This document shows positions 26,930 through 36,082 of a stretch of 64,000 bases of DNA, piece after piece (the stretch's first letter is position 1; the number at the start of each line of letters is the position of its first letter). Source of the stretch: CBDDKS01 sp965230335. Its GTDB lineage: Bacteria > Pseudomonadota > Gammaproteobacteria > Enterobacterales > Kangiellaceae. Location of the stretch: positions 496,001 through 560,000 of the forward strand of contig CBDDKS010000006.1 of NCBI GenBank assembly GCA_965230335.1. Reading direction: 5' to 3'. The notes under the pieces were generated by a model. It was not told the origin of the DNA. It did no database searches and saw only the letters and a list, made by a program, of their open reading frames with translations. The position numbers and the translations under genes were made by a program.

Positions 26930-27673
26930 TTAGTTTTGATATTCTTCTTTAAACTCATTCAACAAACGCGTTTCTTCTTCTGATAACCCTCTTGCATGCA
27001 ACAAATCAGGCCTTCTTAACCAAGTTCGACCTAGAGCCTGCTTCAAACGCCATGTTGCTATGGCTTTATGGTCGCCACTCAATAAAACTGAAGGCACTGA
27101 TTGCGATTCAAAAACTTCTGGCCTCGTATAATGAGGATAATCCAATAAGCCGTTTTCGAAAGAATCTTCAACGGCTGAAGCTTCATCACCTAATACACCC
27201 GGCAATTGTCGGATCATGGCATCGACCAAAGCCATGGCTGCCATTTCACCACCACTGAGTACAATATCAGCAATGGATATTTCTTCATCCACGTCACTTT
27301 CAATGACTCTTTCATCGATACCTTCGTAACGACCGGATATCAGAATTAAGTGCCGACGCTCCATCAAGGTTTTCAATCGATGCTGATTGATTTGTTTCCC
27401 TTGAGGCGATAAGTAAACCACATGGGCTTGCTTATCACTAAATACACGTTTGGCCGCTTTAATGGCTTGAGACAAGGGTTCAGCCATTAACAGCATACCC
27501 GGACCACCACCATAAGGCCTGTCATCAACCCGCCGATAAGCATCTAAAGCATAATCCCGGGGGTTAATAAGATCAAAACCAACCTGTCCCTGCTGTATCG
27601 CTCGACCGGTTACACCAAACCCAGTCATGGTTTCAACCATTTCAGGAAACAAAGTGATCAATGCAAAGTGCAT
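26930..27673 (-). CDS. trmD: tRNA (guanine37-N1)-methyltransferase
   Basis: Methylates G37 of tRNAs reading CNN and related codons to prevent +1 frameshifting. The SPOUT trefoil-knot sequences are clear: HVVYLSPQGKQINQ, LILISGRYEGIDERVI and ISIADIVLSGGEMAAM. DYPHYTRPEVFE and LLSGDHKAIATWR also match. The frame is open to a TTG at 27694, but the ATG at 27673 yields the normal N-terminus (MHFALITLFPEM). The 3' end overlaps a GGGCTGTTTA trace of the dispersed repeat. Confidence 0.97.
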   Translation of the reverse strand: MHFALITLFPEMVETMTGFGVTGRAIQQGQVGFDLINPRDYALDAYRRVDDRPYGGGPGMLLMAEPLSQAIKAAKRVFSDKQAHVVYLSPQGKQINQHRLKTLMERRHLILISGRYEGIDERVIESDVDEEISIADIVLSGGEMAAMALVDAMIRQLPGVLGDEASAVEDSFENGLLDYPHYTRPEVFESQSVPSVLLSGDHKAIATWRLKQALGRTWLRRPDLLHARGLSEEETRLLNEFKEEYQN

Positions 27674-27706
27674 GCTGATACCCAATGCCTCCAAAAGTCT
27701 TTTGAC

Positions 27707-28222
27707 TTAAAAGTCTGCATCCCAGTCTACTGTGATGCAACGCTTTTGTTTATCTACATCAATGACAACATGACGTAAAAAGGGAATCATTCGTTCCCGA
27801 TTTGATCCATCTGATGTTTCTTGTACGACCAGAACATCATTGGAGCCCGTCTCCATCAGGTATTTAACAATACCAAACTTTTCTTCAGTAAGATTGACCA
27901 CCTGCATCCCTTCAAGATCCCGCCAATAAAACTCATCTTGTTCTAGCTCGGGCAATTGTTTCTCAAAAATACCTATCAAACTGCCAGAGAGCGATTCTGC
28001 CTGATTTCTATTCGTGATATCTTCCAACAAAGCATTCATTCGTTTGCCCTGAAGGCGGTTATTGATCACTTTAACCGCTTGCCAGCCTTCGGTTGTTTTC
28101 AATAACCAAGGCTGATATTCAAATATATTTTTCCTGGGCTGGGCATAAGAAATAATATTAACCCAACCACGAATGCCATGAGCAGAAGAGATTTTGCCTA
28201 TTACGACAATGTCTTCACTCAT
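27707..28222 (-). CDS. rimM: Ribosome maturation factor RimM
   Basis: Binds S19 and aids 30S head assembly. It has the N-terminal RimM barrel (VVIGKISSAHGIRGWVNIIS) and a C-terminal PRC barrel (FYWRDLEGMQVVNL, then ETGSNDVLVVQE and MIPFLRHVVIDVD). I use the ATG at 28222 (171 residues); a TTG three codons upstream is also open. Between rpsP and trmD as in nearly all proteobacteria. Confidence 0.97.
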   Translation of the reverse strand: MSEDIVVIGKISSAHGIRGWVNIISYAQPRKNIFEYQPWLLKTTEGWQAVKVINNRLQGKRMNALLEDITNRNQAESLSGSLIGIFEKQLPELEQDEFYWRDLEGMQVVNLTEEKFGIVKYLMETGSNDVLVVQETSDGSNRERMIPFLRHVVIDVDKQKRCITVDWDADF

Positions 28223-28256
28223 GGCATTCAAATACTGGCTAAAAAAGCAGTTGTCG

Positions 28257-28520
28257 TTAAGCGGCTTCTTTTGCTGCTGCTTTACGTGCGTTTTTAACTA
28301 AACTTTTTACTCTGTCGGACAGTTGAGCACCATGGCCAACCCAGTGATCAATCCGACTTAAATCAAGACGTAATTCTTCTTCCTGGCCTTTTGCCAAAGG
28401 ATTAAAGAATCCGATGCGCTCAATAAAACGACCGTCACGTTTACATCGCTTATCTGCAACAACGATACGATAAAAAGGGCGTTTCTTTGAACCGCCTCTT
28501 GCCAAACGAATGCATACCAT
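28257..28520 (-). CDS. rpsP: 30S ribosomal protein S16
   Basis: 87 residues; MVCIRLARGGSKKRPFYRIV, then GRFIERIGFFNPLAKG and RIDHWVGHGAQLSDRV, match S16 throughout. First gene of its operon, with the promoter at 28614-28642. Confidence 0.98.
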   Translation of the reverse strand: MVCIRLARGGSKKRPFYRIVVADKRCKRDGRFIERIGFFNPLAKGQEEELRLDLSRIDHWVGHGAQLSDRVKSLVKNARKAAAKEAA

Positions 28521-28613
28521 ACGTTGGATATCCTCATTAAAAACAATTAGTTAACTAAAAAATTATCTTTTGTTTACCTGTAGTAACAAGAACACAAAAG
28601 ATGAAGGGCGCGT

Positions 28614-28642
28614 ATTTTAGCGCCAAATCAGACATTTGAAAA
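28614..28642 (-). promoter_or_regulatory. Probable rpsP operon promoter
   Basis: On the minus strand a TTTTCA -35 and TAAAAT -10 are separated by 17 bases, followed by the GC-rich discriminator ACGCGCCC typical of stringently controlled ribosomal promoters. The -10 lies inside the small inverted repeat GGCGC/GCGCC, and a larger one (arms near 28586-28602 and 28644-28661) encloses the promoter. Confidence 0.6.
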
Positions 28643-28667
28643 CCTTTTTGTGTCTTGTCGCCCTTTT

Positions 28668-30047
28668 TTATCGCATTCCTGGTGGAAAACCGCCACCTGG
28701 AGGTAGCATCCCTTTCATACCACGCATCATTTTCATCATGCCGCCTTTTCCAGACATTTTTTTCATCATTTTTTGCATTTGTTTAAACTGCTTCAGTAAT
28801 CGGTTCACATCCTGGATTTCTGTGCCCGATCCCATAGCAATACGTCGTTTTCTTGACCCTTTGATTAAATCAGGAAATCGTCTTTCCTGAAAAGTCATAG
28901 AATTAATAATGGCTTCCATTTGTACCGTTGCTTTGCCATCCATAATTTTTTGTTTGGCAGCATCCGGAATCTGCCCCATACCAGGTAATTTATCCATCAA
29001 TCCAGCCATACCACCCATATTTTTCATTTGTAACAATTGTTCGCGGAAATCCTCCAGATCAAAACCTTTTCCTTTCACCACTTTTTTGGCAAGTCGTTCC
29101 GCCTTTTTCTTATCAACTTTTCTTTCGACTTCCTCAATCAAGGAAAGCACATCACCCATACCCAAAATTCGCGAGGCCACCCTGTCAGGATGAAAAGGCT
29201 CCAAAGCATCCAGTTTTTCACCCATACCGATAAACTTAATGGGTTTACCGGTAATATGACGAATAGACAATGCAGCGCCACCTCTGGCATCGCCGTCTGC
29301 TTTAGTGAGTATAATGCCCGTTAATGGCAAGGCTTCATTAAATGCTTTCGCTGTATTGGCCGCATCCTGCCCTGTCATACTGTCTACGACAAATAATGTT
29401 TCAACGGGCTGTAAAAATGCATGCAACTGTTTTATCTCAGACATCATGTCTTCATCAATCGCTAAACGACCCGCTGTATCAACAATCACGACATCTATGT
29501 AGGTTTTCTTGGCATGTTCAATCGCTGCCCGTGCAATATCCACAGGTGCCTGTTCAACATGACTTGGAAAGAACTCCGCTTTAACCTGGTTGGCCACTGT
29601 CTCCAATTGTTTTATCGCTGCTGGTCGATAAACATCGGCAGAGACAACCAATACTGATTTTTTTTCACGTTCAATTAAATAACGCGCCAGCTTTCCTGTA
29701 CTTGTTGTTTTACCGGCACCCTGTAAACCAGCCATTAAAATGATGGCCGGTGGCTTAGTTGTCAGGTTCAAGCTGTCATTAGCGTCTCCCATGACATGTA
29801 TCAATTCATCCTGAACAATTTTTATAAATGCCTGTCCAGGCGAGAGGCTGGTTGCCACTTCCTGCCCTAACGCACGCTGTTTAACTCTTTCAATAAAATC
29901 TTTAACAACAGGTAAAGCCACATCGGCTTCCAGTAATGCCATCCTGACTTCACGCAATGTATCCGTAATATTGTCACTGGTTATACGTCCCTTACCACTG
30001 ATGACCTTAACAGCCCTATTCAGCCTTTCACTCAGATTATCGAACAT
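28668..30047 (-). CDS. ffh: Signal recognition particle protein Ffh
   Basis: GTPase that with 4.5S RNA targets nascent membrane proteins to FtsY. NG domain: GLQGAGKTTSTGKLARYL, VDTAGRL, TKADGDARGGAAL. M domain from about 330 with a methionine-rich tail (QMQKMMKKMSGKGGMMKMM) and RNA-binding SRKRRIAMGSGTEIQDVN. 459 residues is normal. It is upstream of the rpsP operon on the same strand and divergent from ypjD. Confidence 0.98.
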   Translation of the reverse strand: MFDNLSERLNRAVKVISGKGRITSDNITDTLREVRMALLEADVALPVVKDFIERVKQRALGQEVATSLSPGQAFIKIVQDELIHVMGDANDSLNLTTKPPAIILMAGLQGAGKTTSTGKLARYLIEREKKSVLVVSADVYRPAAIKQLETVANQVKAEFFPSHVEQAPVDIARAAIEHAKKTYIDVVIVDTAGRLAIDEDMMSEIKQLHAFLQPVETLFVVDSMTGQDAANTAKAFNEALPLTGIILTKADGDARGGAALSIRHITGKPIKFIGMGEKLDALEPFHPDRVASRILGMGDVLSLIEEVERKVDKKKAERLAKKVVKGKGFDLEDFREQLLQMKNMGGMAGLMDKLPGMGQIPDAAKQKIMDGKATVQMEAIINSMTFQERRFPDLIKGSRKRRIAMGSGTEIQDVNRLLKQFKQMQKMMKKMSGKGGMMKMMRGMKGMLPPGGGFPPGMR

Positions 30048-30280
30048 ACGATTTAAAGCCTATTAATAATTGATACGAATAGATAAAGCCCGTTATTATA
30101 TACTAACTCAGCGACACATAAGAAAAATTCCGCAATATTCTGTTTTTTGTGCCTATCTGCGTTAAACTTGTTTGAAATATCTGGCTATGACTTCACAAGT
30201 TTGCCTTGTTAACCACAAAAAGACAAATAACGACAAAAACAAAGTATTGGTATGACTTTTAACCCCAATGAGGACACTCA

Positions 30281-31075
30281 GTGACACTGGTACAAACAAC
30301 AGGGCTCATTGCCTTAGTTGGCTATATAAGCATTATCGCTTTATGCCTGCTCAAGCCAGAACGTGTATCCGGTAACAATCGTAAGCTGCTCAGTATCAGC
30401 GCCCTTTGTTTTTTAGCCCAAGGCGTTATGTTATATTTATCCATTGATACCCCTTACGGACAAAACATCAATGTTATGAATATGTTAGGTATGACCACCT
30501 GGTTTGCTTTTTTTATTGTGCTCATTCATTCCATTCGCATGAAAAATCAGTTGATGCTGGCTCTGATAAGCATCTTGTGCGGGTTCAGCTGCCTGCTGAT
30601 TTTAAGTTTTGGAATCAACAATATTTCACAGTTACAAGGCCAGTGGATCAGTCTTATTCATATCTTTGCATCCATGATTGCTATGGGGTTTTTATTACTT
30701 GCAACCCTGCAAGGTTTTTTGGTGATGTATTTCGATAGAACCATGCGAATCAACCCTGCCAAATTATCTCCTATCCTGCCCCCCCTTCAACAACTGGAAA
30801 GCCTGTTGTTTCAGATGTTATGGATAGGCTTTATATTGATGAATGTTTCATTATTGACTGCCTTCTTATTTATGTATGATGATTATGCCAACCAGACTTT
30901 ACATAAACGCCTGTTATCTATTCTGGCATGGTGCATCTTTTTGGGTCTTCTTATCGGCCACAGAATCTTTGGCTGGCGTGGCCCCATTGCAGCAAAATGG
31001 ACCATTTCCGGTTTTATTTTGCTATGCTTAGGATACTATGGCAGTAAATTTGTTTTGGAAGTGATCATCCAATAA
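30281..31075 (+). CDS. ypjD: YpjD, CcsA-like cytochrome c assembly family membrane protein
   Basis: 264 residues with about eight membrane helices. It shares the CcsA/CcmC-like core: HIFASMIAMGFLLLATLQG, LESLLFQMLWIGFILMNVSL and HRIFGWRGPIAAKWTISGF, with histidines that could bind heme. Its exact role in gammaproteobacteria is not established. The GTG start is supported by an AGGA site 7 bases upstream. Divergent from ffh and followed by a CNNM/CBS protein, the conserved order. Confidence 0.9.
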   Translation: MTLVQTTGLIALVGYISIIALCLLKPERVSGNNRKLLSISALCFLAQGVMLYLSIDTPYGQNINVMNMLGMTTWFAFFIVLIHSIRMKNQLMLALISILCGFSCLLILSFGINNISQLQGQWISLIHIFASMIAMGFLLLATLQGFLVMYFDRTMRINPAKLSPILPPLQQLESLLFQMLWIGFILMNVSLLTAFLFMYDDYANQTLHKRLLSILAWCIFLGLLIGHRIFGWRGPIAAKWTISGFILLCLGYYGSKFVLEVIIQ

Positions 31076-31138
31076 TAAACCCTATACAAAATGATTTAAC
31101 TTACTTTTTTAAAATCACATAACGAGGTATCTCTCTAC

Positions 31139-32452
31139 TTGGACGAACCATTTTTTTCTACAACCACTTTATTTATTTTTCTGGCTATTCTGATACTCAC
31201 ATCCGCTTTTTTTTCCAGCAGTGAAACCAGTATGATGTCTATCAATCGATATCGATTGAAACGGCTGGCAAAAACCAAACATCAACCTGCCAAACTCACG
31301 TCAAAACTACTTGAAAGAGTTGATCTTCTTATTGGTGTTATTTTAATTGGTAACAATCTGGTTAATATTTTAGCGGCAACCATTGCAACGGTTATTGCTC
31401 AAAGGCTTTGGCCTGAAAATGGTGAAATGATCTCCGTTGTTTTCTTAACGTTAACTATTTTAATTTTTGCTGAAGTCACACCAAAAACCCTGGCGGCACT
31501 GCATCCTGAAAAAATTGCATTTCCTGCCTCTTACGCTTTAACTTTTTTATTAAAAGTCATGAAACCTGGGGTCTGGTTATTGAATCAGTTAACGACTGCC
31601 CTATTGCGTTTACTGGGTGTCACACCAGGGCAAAATACTTTGGATCATTTAAGTTCAGACGATTTAAGGACAGTTGTTAACGAAGCAGGTTCTCTCATAC
31701 CCAGCAGTCATCAAAACATGCTGCTCAGTATTTTAGATTTGGAAAAAGCAACGGTTGAAGACATCATGGTACCTAAAAATGAAATTGTAGGTATTGATCT
31801 TTCTGAAGATCTGGATGTACTCAGGAATCAATTTAAGACAACACAACATACGCGATTGCCTGTTTTTGATGAAAATATTGACGACATCAAAGGGTTTTTA
31901 CATGCAAGAAATATCGCGACATTATTAAGTCAATATCAGGATAATATGAGTACAGATGAGCATTATGAAATCTCCAAGGATGACATTTTAAATGCACTGT
32001 CACCCGTTTATTTTGTTCCCATTGGCACACCATTAAATACTCAGTTATTGAACTTTCAGCGTAAGAAACAACGGATTGGTTTGGTTGTGAATGAATATGG
32101 CGATATTCTGGGGCTGGTAACGATTGAAGATATTTTAGAAGAAATTGTTGGTGAATTTACCAGTGACTTTTCAGCAACCATTAATAAAGAGATTCATCCT
32201 CAGGATGATGGCAGTATCTTAATTGACGGTACAATTACCATAAGAGAATTGAATAAAATTTTAAACCTGGACTTTCCAACGGATGGCCCTAAGACGTTAA
32301 GTGGTTTAATTATTGAGTATATGGAAAATATTCCTACAGCAGGCACTGGATTGCGACTGTCAGGGTATCCAATAGAAATTCTTCATACCCTTGACAACCG
32401 AATTAAAAATATCAAACTATGGCCTGACTTAAAAAAAGAAGAAGAAAATTAA
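31139..32452 (+). CDS. CNNM/CorB-type membrane protein with CBS pair (YfjD family)
   Basis: 437 residues: an N-terminal DUF21/CNNM membrane domain with the motif FFSSSETSMMSINRYRLKRL, a tandem CBS pair at about 195-330 (EDIMVPKNEIVGIDL ... RIGLVVNEYGDILGLVTIED) and a C-terminal CorC_HlyC domain. Such proteins are implicated in magnesium or cobalt efflux or leak. The start is TTG at 31139 with GAGG about 11 bases upstream. Follows ypjD by 63 bases. Confidence 0.9.
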   Translation: MDEPFFSTTTLFIFLAILILTSAFFSSSETSMMSINRYRLKRLAKTKHQPAKLTSKLLERVDLLIGVILIGNNLVNILAATIATVIAQRLWPENGEMISVVFLTLTILIFAEVTPKTLAALHPEKIAFPASYALTFLLKVMKPGVWLLNQLTTALLRLLGVTPGQNTLDHLSSDDLRTVVNEAGSLIPSSHQNMLLSILDLEKATVEDIMVPKNEIVGIDLSEDLDVLRNQFKTTQHTRLPVFDENIDDIKGFLHARNIATLLSQYQDNMSTDEHYEISKDDILNALSPVYFVPIGTPLNTQLLNFQRKKQRIGLVVNEYGDILGLVTIEDILEEIVGEFTSDFSATINKEIHPQDDGSILIDGTITIRELNKILNLDFPTDGPKTLSGLIIEYMENIPTAGTGLRLSGYPIEILHTLDNRIKNIKLWPDLKKEEEN

Positions 32453-32462
32453 AATCTTTTAT

Positions 32463-33104
32463 TTATTGTTTTCTTGACATGACCTGTAGCAAATCCGGCA
32501 TGAGCTTTTCATTCAATGCTTTAGTGATGGCCATTTCCGGTGTGCAGTTTTTACAATGCTTATTGTTTTTTAACTGGCTATGATACACCTGATTAAATAA
32601 CACTTTTTTCTCTGCTATTGTCTTATTCTTCACACTCTTTTTTTGTTGATGATTAGACTTTTCTGTCTGAAAGGATTTAACTTCTTCTAATAAAAAATGA
32701 ACTTTTACTTCAATAGGCCAACCCTGTTTTCCCTGTAAGACGTATAAAAAACTTACCTTCATCATTAATGGATAACCCAGAGCCTCTCGTCCATCACCCA
32801 CATACTTTACCGAAGAAAAACGCTTTTCTGTTTTTAAGACATTCATCAACTCGTTAGCATAACCTTCTCTGAGCTTTTGCATTTTCACTGAATGACTTCT
32901 CGACGATCCCGCTAAATAAGAGGTTGATTGATTACCTTCTGCAGTATAACTGCCTCTGTCACCATACGTAAAAACAGCCAGTGGTTGTTCTACAGAGACA
33001 TGCTTTTGGGTTAATTGTGTTGTTCGTTGACCACAGGACATCAGCAATACCGTCAACAAAGGTATTATCCCAGAAAAAATATAAACTTTTGTTTTAATCA
33101 TCAT
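32463..33104 (-). CDS. Predicted lipoprotein of unknown function
   Basis: 213 residues with a lipoprotein signal (LLTVLLMSC, lipidated Cys near 24). Motifs VFTYGDRGSYTAEGNQST and LREGYANELMNVLKTEKRFS suggest a periplasmic domain like those that assemble at the outer membrane, but I recognise no family. A CKNC pair near 180 (HCKNCTPEMA) could be redox-active; the final C-x2-C lacks the His of a heme site. It is the last gene of the minus-strand exported-protein set, 44 bases after the DUF3570-type gene. Convergent with the CNNM gene, leaving only 10 bases between them. Confidence 0.6.
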   Translation of the reverse strand: MMIKTKVYIFSGIIPLLTVLLMSCGQRTTQLTQKHVSVEQPLAVFTYGDRGSYTAEGNQSTSYLAGSSRSHSVKMQKLREGYANELMNVLKTEKRFSSVKYVGDGREALGYPLMMKVSFLYVLQGKQGWPIEVKVHFLLEEVKSFQTEKSNHQQKKSVKNKTIAEKKVLFNQVYHSQLKNNKHCKNCTPEMAITKALNEKLMPDLLQVMSRKQ

Positions 33105-33148
33105 AGTGTCACTTTAATATTGTCTTATGTCTCGTCTTATATATTGCC

Positions 33149-34309
33149 TTAATACCATATAGAAAAGAACAATCGAGTTACTGTTGCATCGAAACTATAT
33201 AAGGGTTCTTCACCAGCGGCAAAACCGGTAATCAATTCATTTCTAAAATTTTCATAATCAAATTGAATATAATCTATCAATAAATTCACTGAAAATTTAT
33301 CGAATGTATTCCACAGTTCCATTTTTCGTTCATAACTCACTCCAATACCAAACGTTGCATCAGAAAAGCTGCTTAACTCTTTATCTCTGGCTTGAAATTC
33401 AAGTCTCTGAAAAAAAATATCACGATAAAACTCAGCCTGTGTTTGACTATAGGTTCGATATTTTGCTTCAAAAATCCAATGTTCTTTATAAGGATGCGTA
33501 TATGCCAACTCAAATTGATTAGAAGTAATTTCCCAGGTATCAGAAAATGTACGTGCTTCCAGTTTTATGGATGCCCGATAAGGTAAATAATAGAGTGCTG
33601 CAATTGAAACCGCCTGACTTGTACGTGTCTCAGGATAAATTTCACTTTCTTTAATCACACCCCCTGCACCATCTGAAATACGTACAGAACGATAAGGGTT
33701 ATTTAGAAAGCCTTCATCCGTAATTCCTTCTATACCTAAACTCATGATCATATTCTTGGTAATAATCTGAGTTAAATTTAATCTGTAATTTTGACGTTGA
33801 GCTTCACCTACTGTCTCAAAAATAGTAACGCCATTGTTGGATGCTCTACGACCAATAGTGTCATCACCTCGAGAATACCCAATGCTCAGGCTGGTTAAAT
33901 CACCAAAAAAATCCTGAGAAATACTGATGTATCCTGTTTTTGCACTGTAATCATTTTCTTCACTGTTAGTGTAACCCAAGCTAATTAATGTTTTGTCCTG
34001 TAAAATATCAAAACCGATACTTTTTTCTACACGGCGTTCTGTGTAAGGGCTTGCATTAGAAAGCACATCAATCGAAGCACTGCTGACATTATCAATATAA
34101 TAATTTGCAGACACAGAAACTTTATTAAACAAGGATTTTCTGACCAAAATTGAAGGACCTGTGATTTCCATTCCTCCCCCTTCATAAGCATGATACATTA
34201 CATCTGCTCTATCCTCAGGTAAAACAGCGGCACCCAGTTTTTCCATATAAATATTTGTTGCTACGAGAACAACAAATAGTGTGAAAATGTGAAAGTGTAT
34301 TGACTTCAT
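33149..34309 (-). CDS. DUF3570-type outer-membrane beta-barrel protein
   Basis: 386 residues with a signal peptide and a barrel of alternating amphipathic strands ending VTRLFFSIWY. The opening LPEDRADVMYHAYEGGGMEI and GPSILVRKSLFNKVSVSANY are typical of DUF3570 proteins. These are commonly encoded beside DUF4266 lipoproteins and thioredoxins, as here. Probably an outer-membrane channel or assembly partner; substrate unknown. Confidence 0.82.
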   Translation of the reverse strand: MKSIHFHIFTLFVVLVATNIYMEKLGAAVLPEDRADVMYHAYEGGGMEITGPSILVRKSLFNKVSVSANYYIDNVSSASIDVLSNASPYTERRVEKSIGFDILQDKTLISLGYTNSEENDYSAKTGYISISQDFFGDLTSLSIGYSRGDDTIGRRASNNGVTIFETVGEAQRQNYRLNLTQIITKNMIMSLGIEGITDEGFLNNPYRSVRISDGAGGVIKESEIYPETRTSQAVSIAALYYLPYRASIKLEARTFSDTWEITSNQFELAYTHPYKEHWIFEAKYRTYSQTQAEFYRDIFFQRLEFQARDKELSSFSDATFGIGVSYERKMELWNTFDKFSVNLLIDYIQFDYENFRNELITGFAAGEEPLYSFDATVTRLFFSIWY

Positions 34310-34352
34310 TATGATGTAACTTTAAATAAAAACGAATAATATTTTAAATTGA

Positions 34353-34583
34353 TTAGTTACAGCCACATCCACCACCAGAGCCACCTTCTGCACCACGAGC
34401 ACCTTCTCGTGATTGAAAAACATGGTGCATATAATTGGCAGCAATAGCATCGCGCTGGAAACTCATAATAGGATCAGCCAGGTTACTGCGCTCATAGGGT
34501 TTTACCCAGGGTTCCACAGCACATCCACCGAGGAAATAACTCAATGCGATCAAAACACTGTATTTTAATAATTGATTATTCAT
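34353..34583 (-). CDS. DUF4266-type mini-lipoprotein with Gly/Cys tail
   Basis: 76 residues. Lipoprotein signal with lipobox FLGGC (C21), the family core VKPYERSNLADPIM and a glycine-rich C-terminus ending GGSGGGCGCN with C73 and C75. The start lies one base after the TlpA-like stop, so translation is probably coupled. The paired C-terminal cysteines beside a thioredoxin suggest a redox-active or metal-binding tail. The family has no defined function that I know. Confidence 0.85.
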   Translation of the reverse strand: MNNQLLKYSVLIALSYFLGGCAVEPWVKPYERSNLADPIMSFQRDAIAANYMHHVFQSREGARGAEGGSGGGCGCN

Positions 34584-34584
34584 A

Positions 34585-35109
34585 CTACTCTCGAATTAAC
34601 TCTTTCATTAAACGTTTATATTCTTTTTCATCACCCTTTTTATATCCTTTATGTATTGAGCGCATTTTACCATCCCTATCGATAAAAATGCTGGTTGGCA
34701 TCGCCGATACTTTATATTGCTTACTCACCTTTTTATTACTGTCTAACAATACAGGAAAGCTCACAGGAACATCGTTTAAAAATTTTTTTGCACCCGAAGC
34801 ATCATTTTCAATATTAATACTGAGCAATGTAAAACCCAGCTTTTTATATTTTTTATAAAATTTATCCAAAATCGGCATTTCTGTTCGACAAGGGCCGCAC
34901 CAAGAAGCCCAAAAATTAAGCATCACTACATTACCTCTGAGTTCACTCAGCTTTATATTTTCTCCAGACATACTCTTTAAGGTAAAATCAAAAGCTTCTT
35001 TGTCAGTTTTTTTTGCAAGAAGGCTATTCGCACTGAAGATTGAACAGCATAATACAACAAGGAAGATACTTTTTTTCATAGTTTTCTTTACAACAACATT
35101 GAATTTCAT
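34585..35109 (-). CDS. TlpA-like exported thioredoxin-family protein
   Basis: 174 residues with a signal peptide (ending near SLLAKK) and one thioredoxin fold: MLNFWASWCGPCRTEMPIL (active-site WCGPC) and a cis-proline in SAMPTSIFID. Periplasmic TlpA/ResA proteins reduce specific disulfides, often in apocytochrome c or metalloproteins. Start at 35109 is supported by AAGGTG upstream. Likely partners encoded alongside are the CxxCH-bearing proteins and the DUF4266 Cys tail. Confidence 0.88.
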   Translation of the reverse strand: MKFNVVVKKTMKKSIFLVVLCCSIFSANSLLAKKTDKEAFDFTLKSMSGENIKLSELRGNVVMLNFWASWCGPCRTEMPILDKFYKKYKKLGFTLLSINIENDASGAKKFLNDVPVSFPVLLDSNKKVSKQYKVSAMPTSIFIDRDGKMRSIHKGYKKGDEKEYKRLMKELIRE

Positions 35110-35141
35110 AACACACCTTCTTATGACTGTTTGTTAAACGC

Positions 35142-36047
35142 TTAAAAATAAATACTAATACCAATGGACATGCTTTGATTGATGGTTGTCTTAGCTTCTG
35201 AAAACAATTCTGAATTAAACATATGTGAACGAGTATCAAATGAAAAGGCTAACCAATCGTTATAAATCACCTGATAACCTGCAGCAAAATTCAGACTAAA
35301 TTCATTTTCACCGGCAAAATCAACATTGCCACCACCAATAGCAAAATAGAATGCTGAATTTAAAGCTATCGATGAACCAATAAAGGCTTCTCCTGGCAAC
35401 ATGCGCCAACCGATAAGAACATCATAGAAAAGATATTCCCGTTCATCGGTAATATTAATATTAAATAACTCTTCTGCACTGGTAAAACCGGCTTCAGCTT
35501 TTCCCCCTTCAAAGCTTAGAAAAAAATCTTCTGTAAAATGATAAGAAAACTTAATACCTGTCAGCTGAGTCACTCCAAAGTCTTCTATACTGATCTGTCC
35601 ATAAAAAACACCCAATTCAAAATCTTGTCCATCAATCATAGATTCTTTAACATCAAATCTTTTTATTTTAGGTTGATAAATATCACCAGGGCCTGCTTCT
35701 TTTTTTTCTTTATCTTTTGTTTTTTCTTCGGTTTCTTTTTTATTATCGTCCTCAACACTTAATGAATCGTCATTATCCAAGCCTTCTTTAGATTCTTGTT
35801 CAAATACTGATTCAACTGATTGGGATGACGATTCATTTGATTGAGCACCTTCGTCAGACTGCTCATCAATCAACTGAATATTTTTTATTAGATGAACACT
35901 GCTTATCGAGCTGGTATTGTTTATCGAACCAGTGTTTTTAAACGAACTGAGATTTGAAATAACATTCTGAGCACAAACCACTGATGATAACAGCATGGCT
36001 ATCAATAATAGGTTGTATTTCAATGTTATTGTTAATTTTAATGTCAT
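35142..36047 (-). CDS. Outer-membrane beta-barrel protein with acidic linker
   Basis: 301 residues. Signal peptide (ending near VVCA), then a ~95-residue low-complexity region rich in Ser, Glu, Asp and Lys, then a ~180-residue barrel: YQPKIKRFDVKESMIDGQDF at its start and MSIGISIYF at its end. The barrel resembles the OMP_myx_plus (TIGR04565-like) family. It is paralogous in its barrel to the next upstream gene, sharing strand patterns such as FELGVFYGQIS versus WEFGVRFGDFS. Confidence 0.72.
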   Translation of the reverse strand: MTLKLTITLKYNLLLIAMLLSSVVCAQNVISNLSSFKNTGSINNTSSISSVHLIKNIQLIDEQSDEGAQSNESSSQSVESVFEQESKEGLDNDDSLSVEDDNKKETEEKTKDKEKKEAGPGDIYQPKIKRFDVKESMIDGQDFELGVFYGQISIEDFGVTQLTGIKFSYHFTEDFFLSFEGGKAEAGFTSAEELFNINITDEREYLFYDVLIGWRMLPGEAFIGSSIALNSAFYFAIGGGNVDFAGENEFSLNFAAGYQVIYNDWLAFSFDTRSHMFNSELFSEAKTTINQSMSIGISIYF

Positions 36048-36082
36048 ACGATATTAAACACTTATGGGTTAATGGAAACCGG

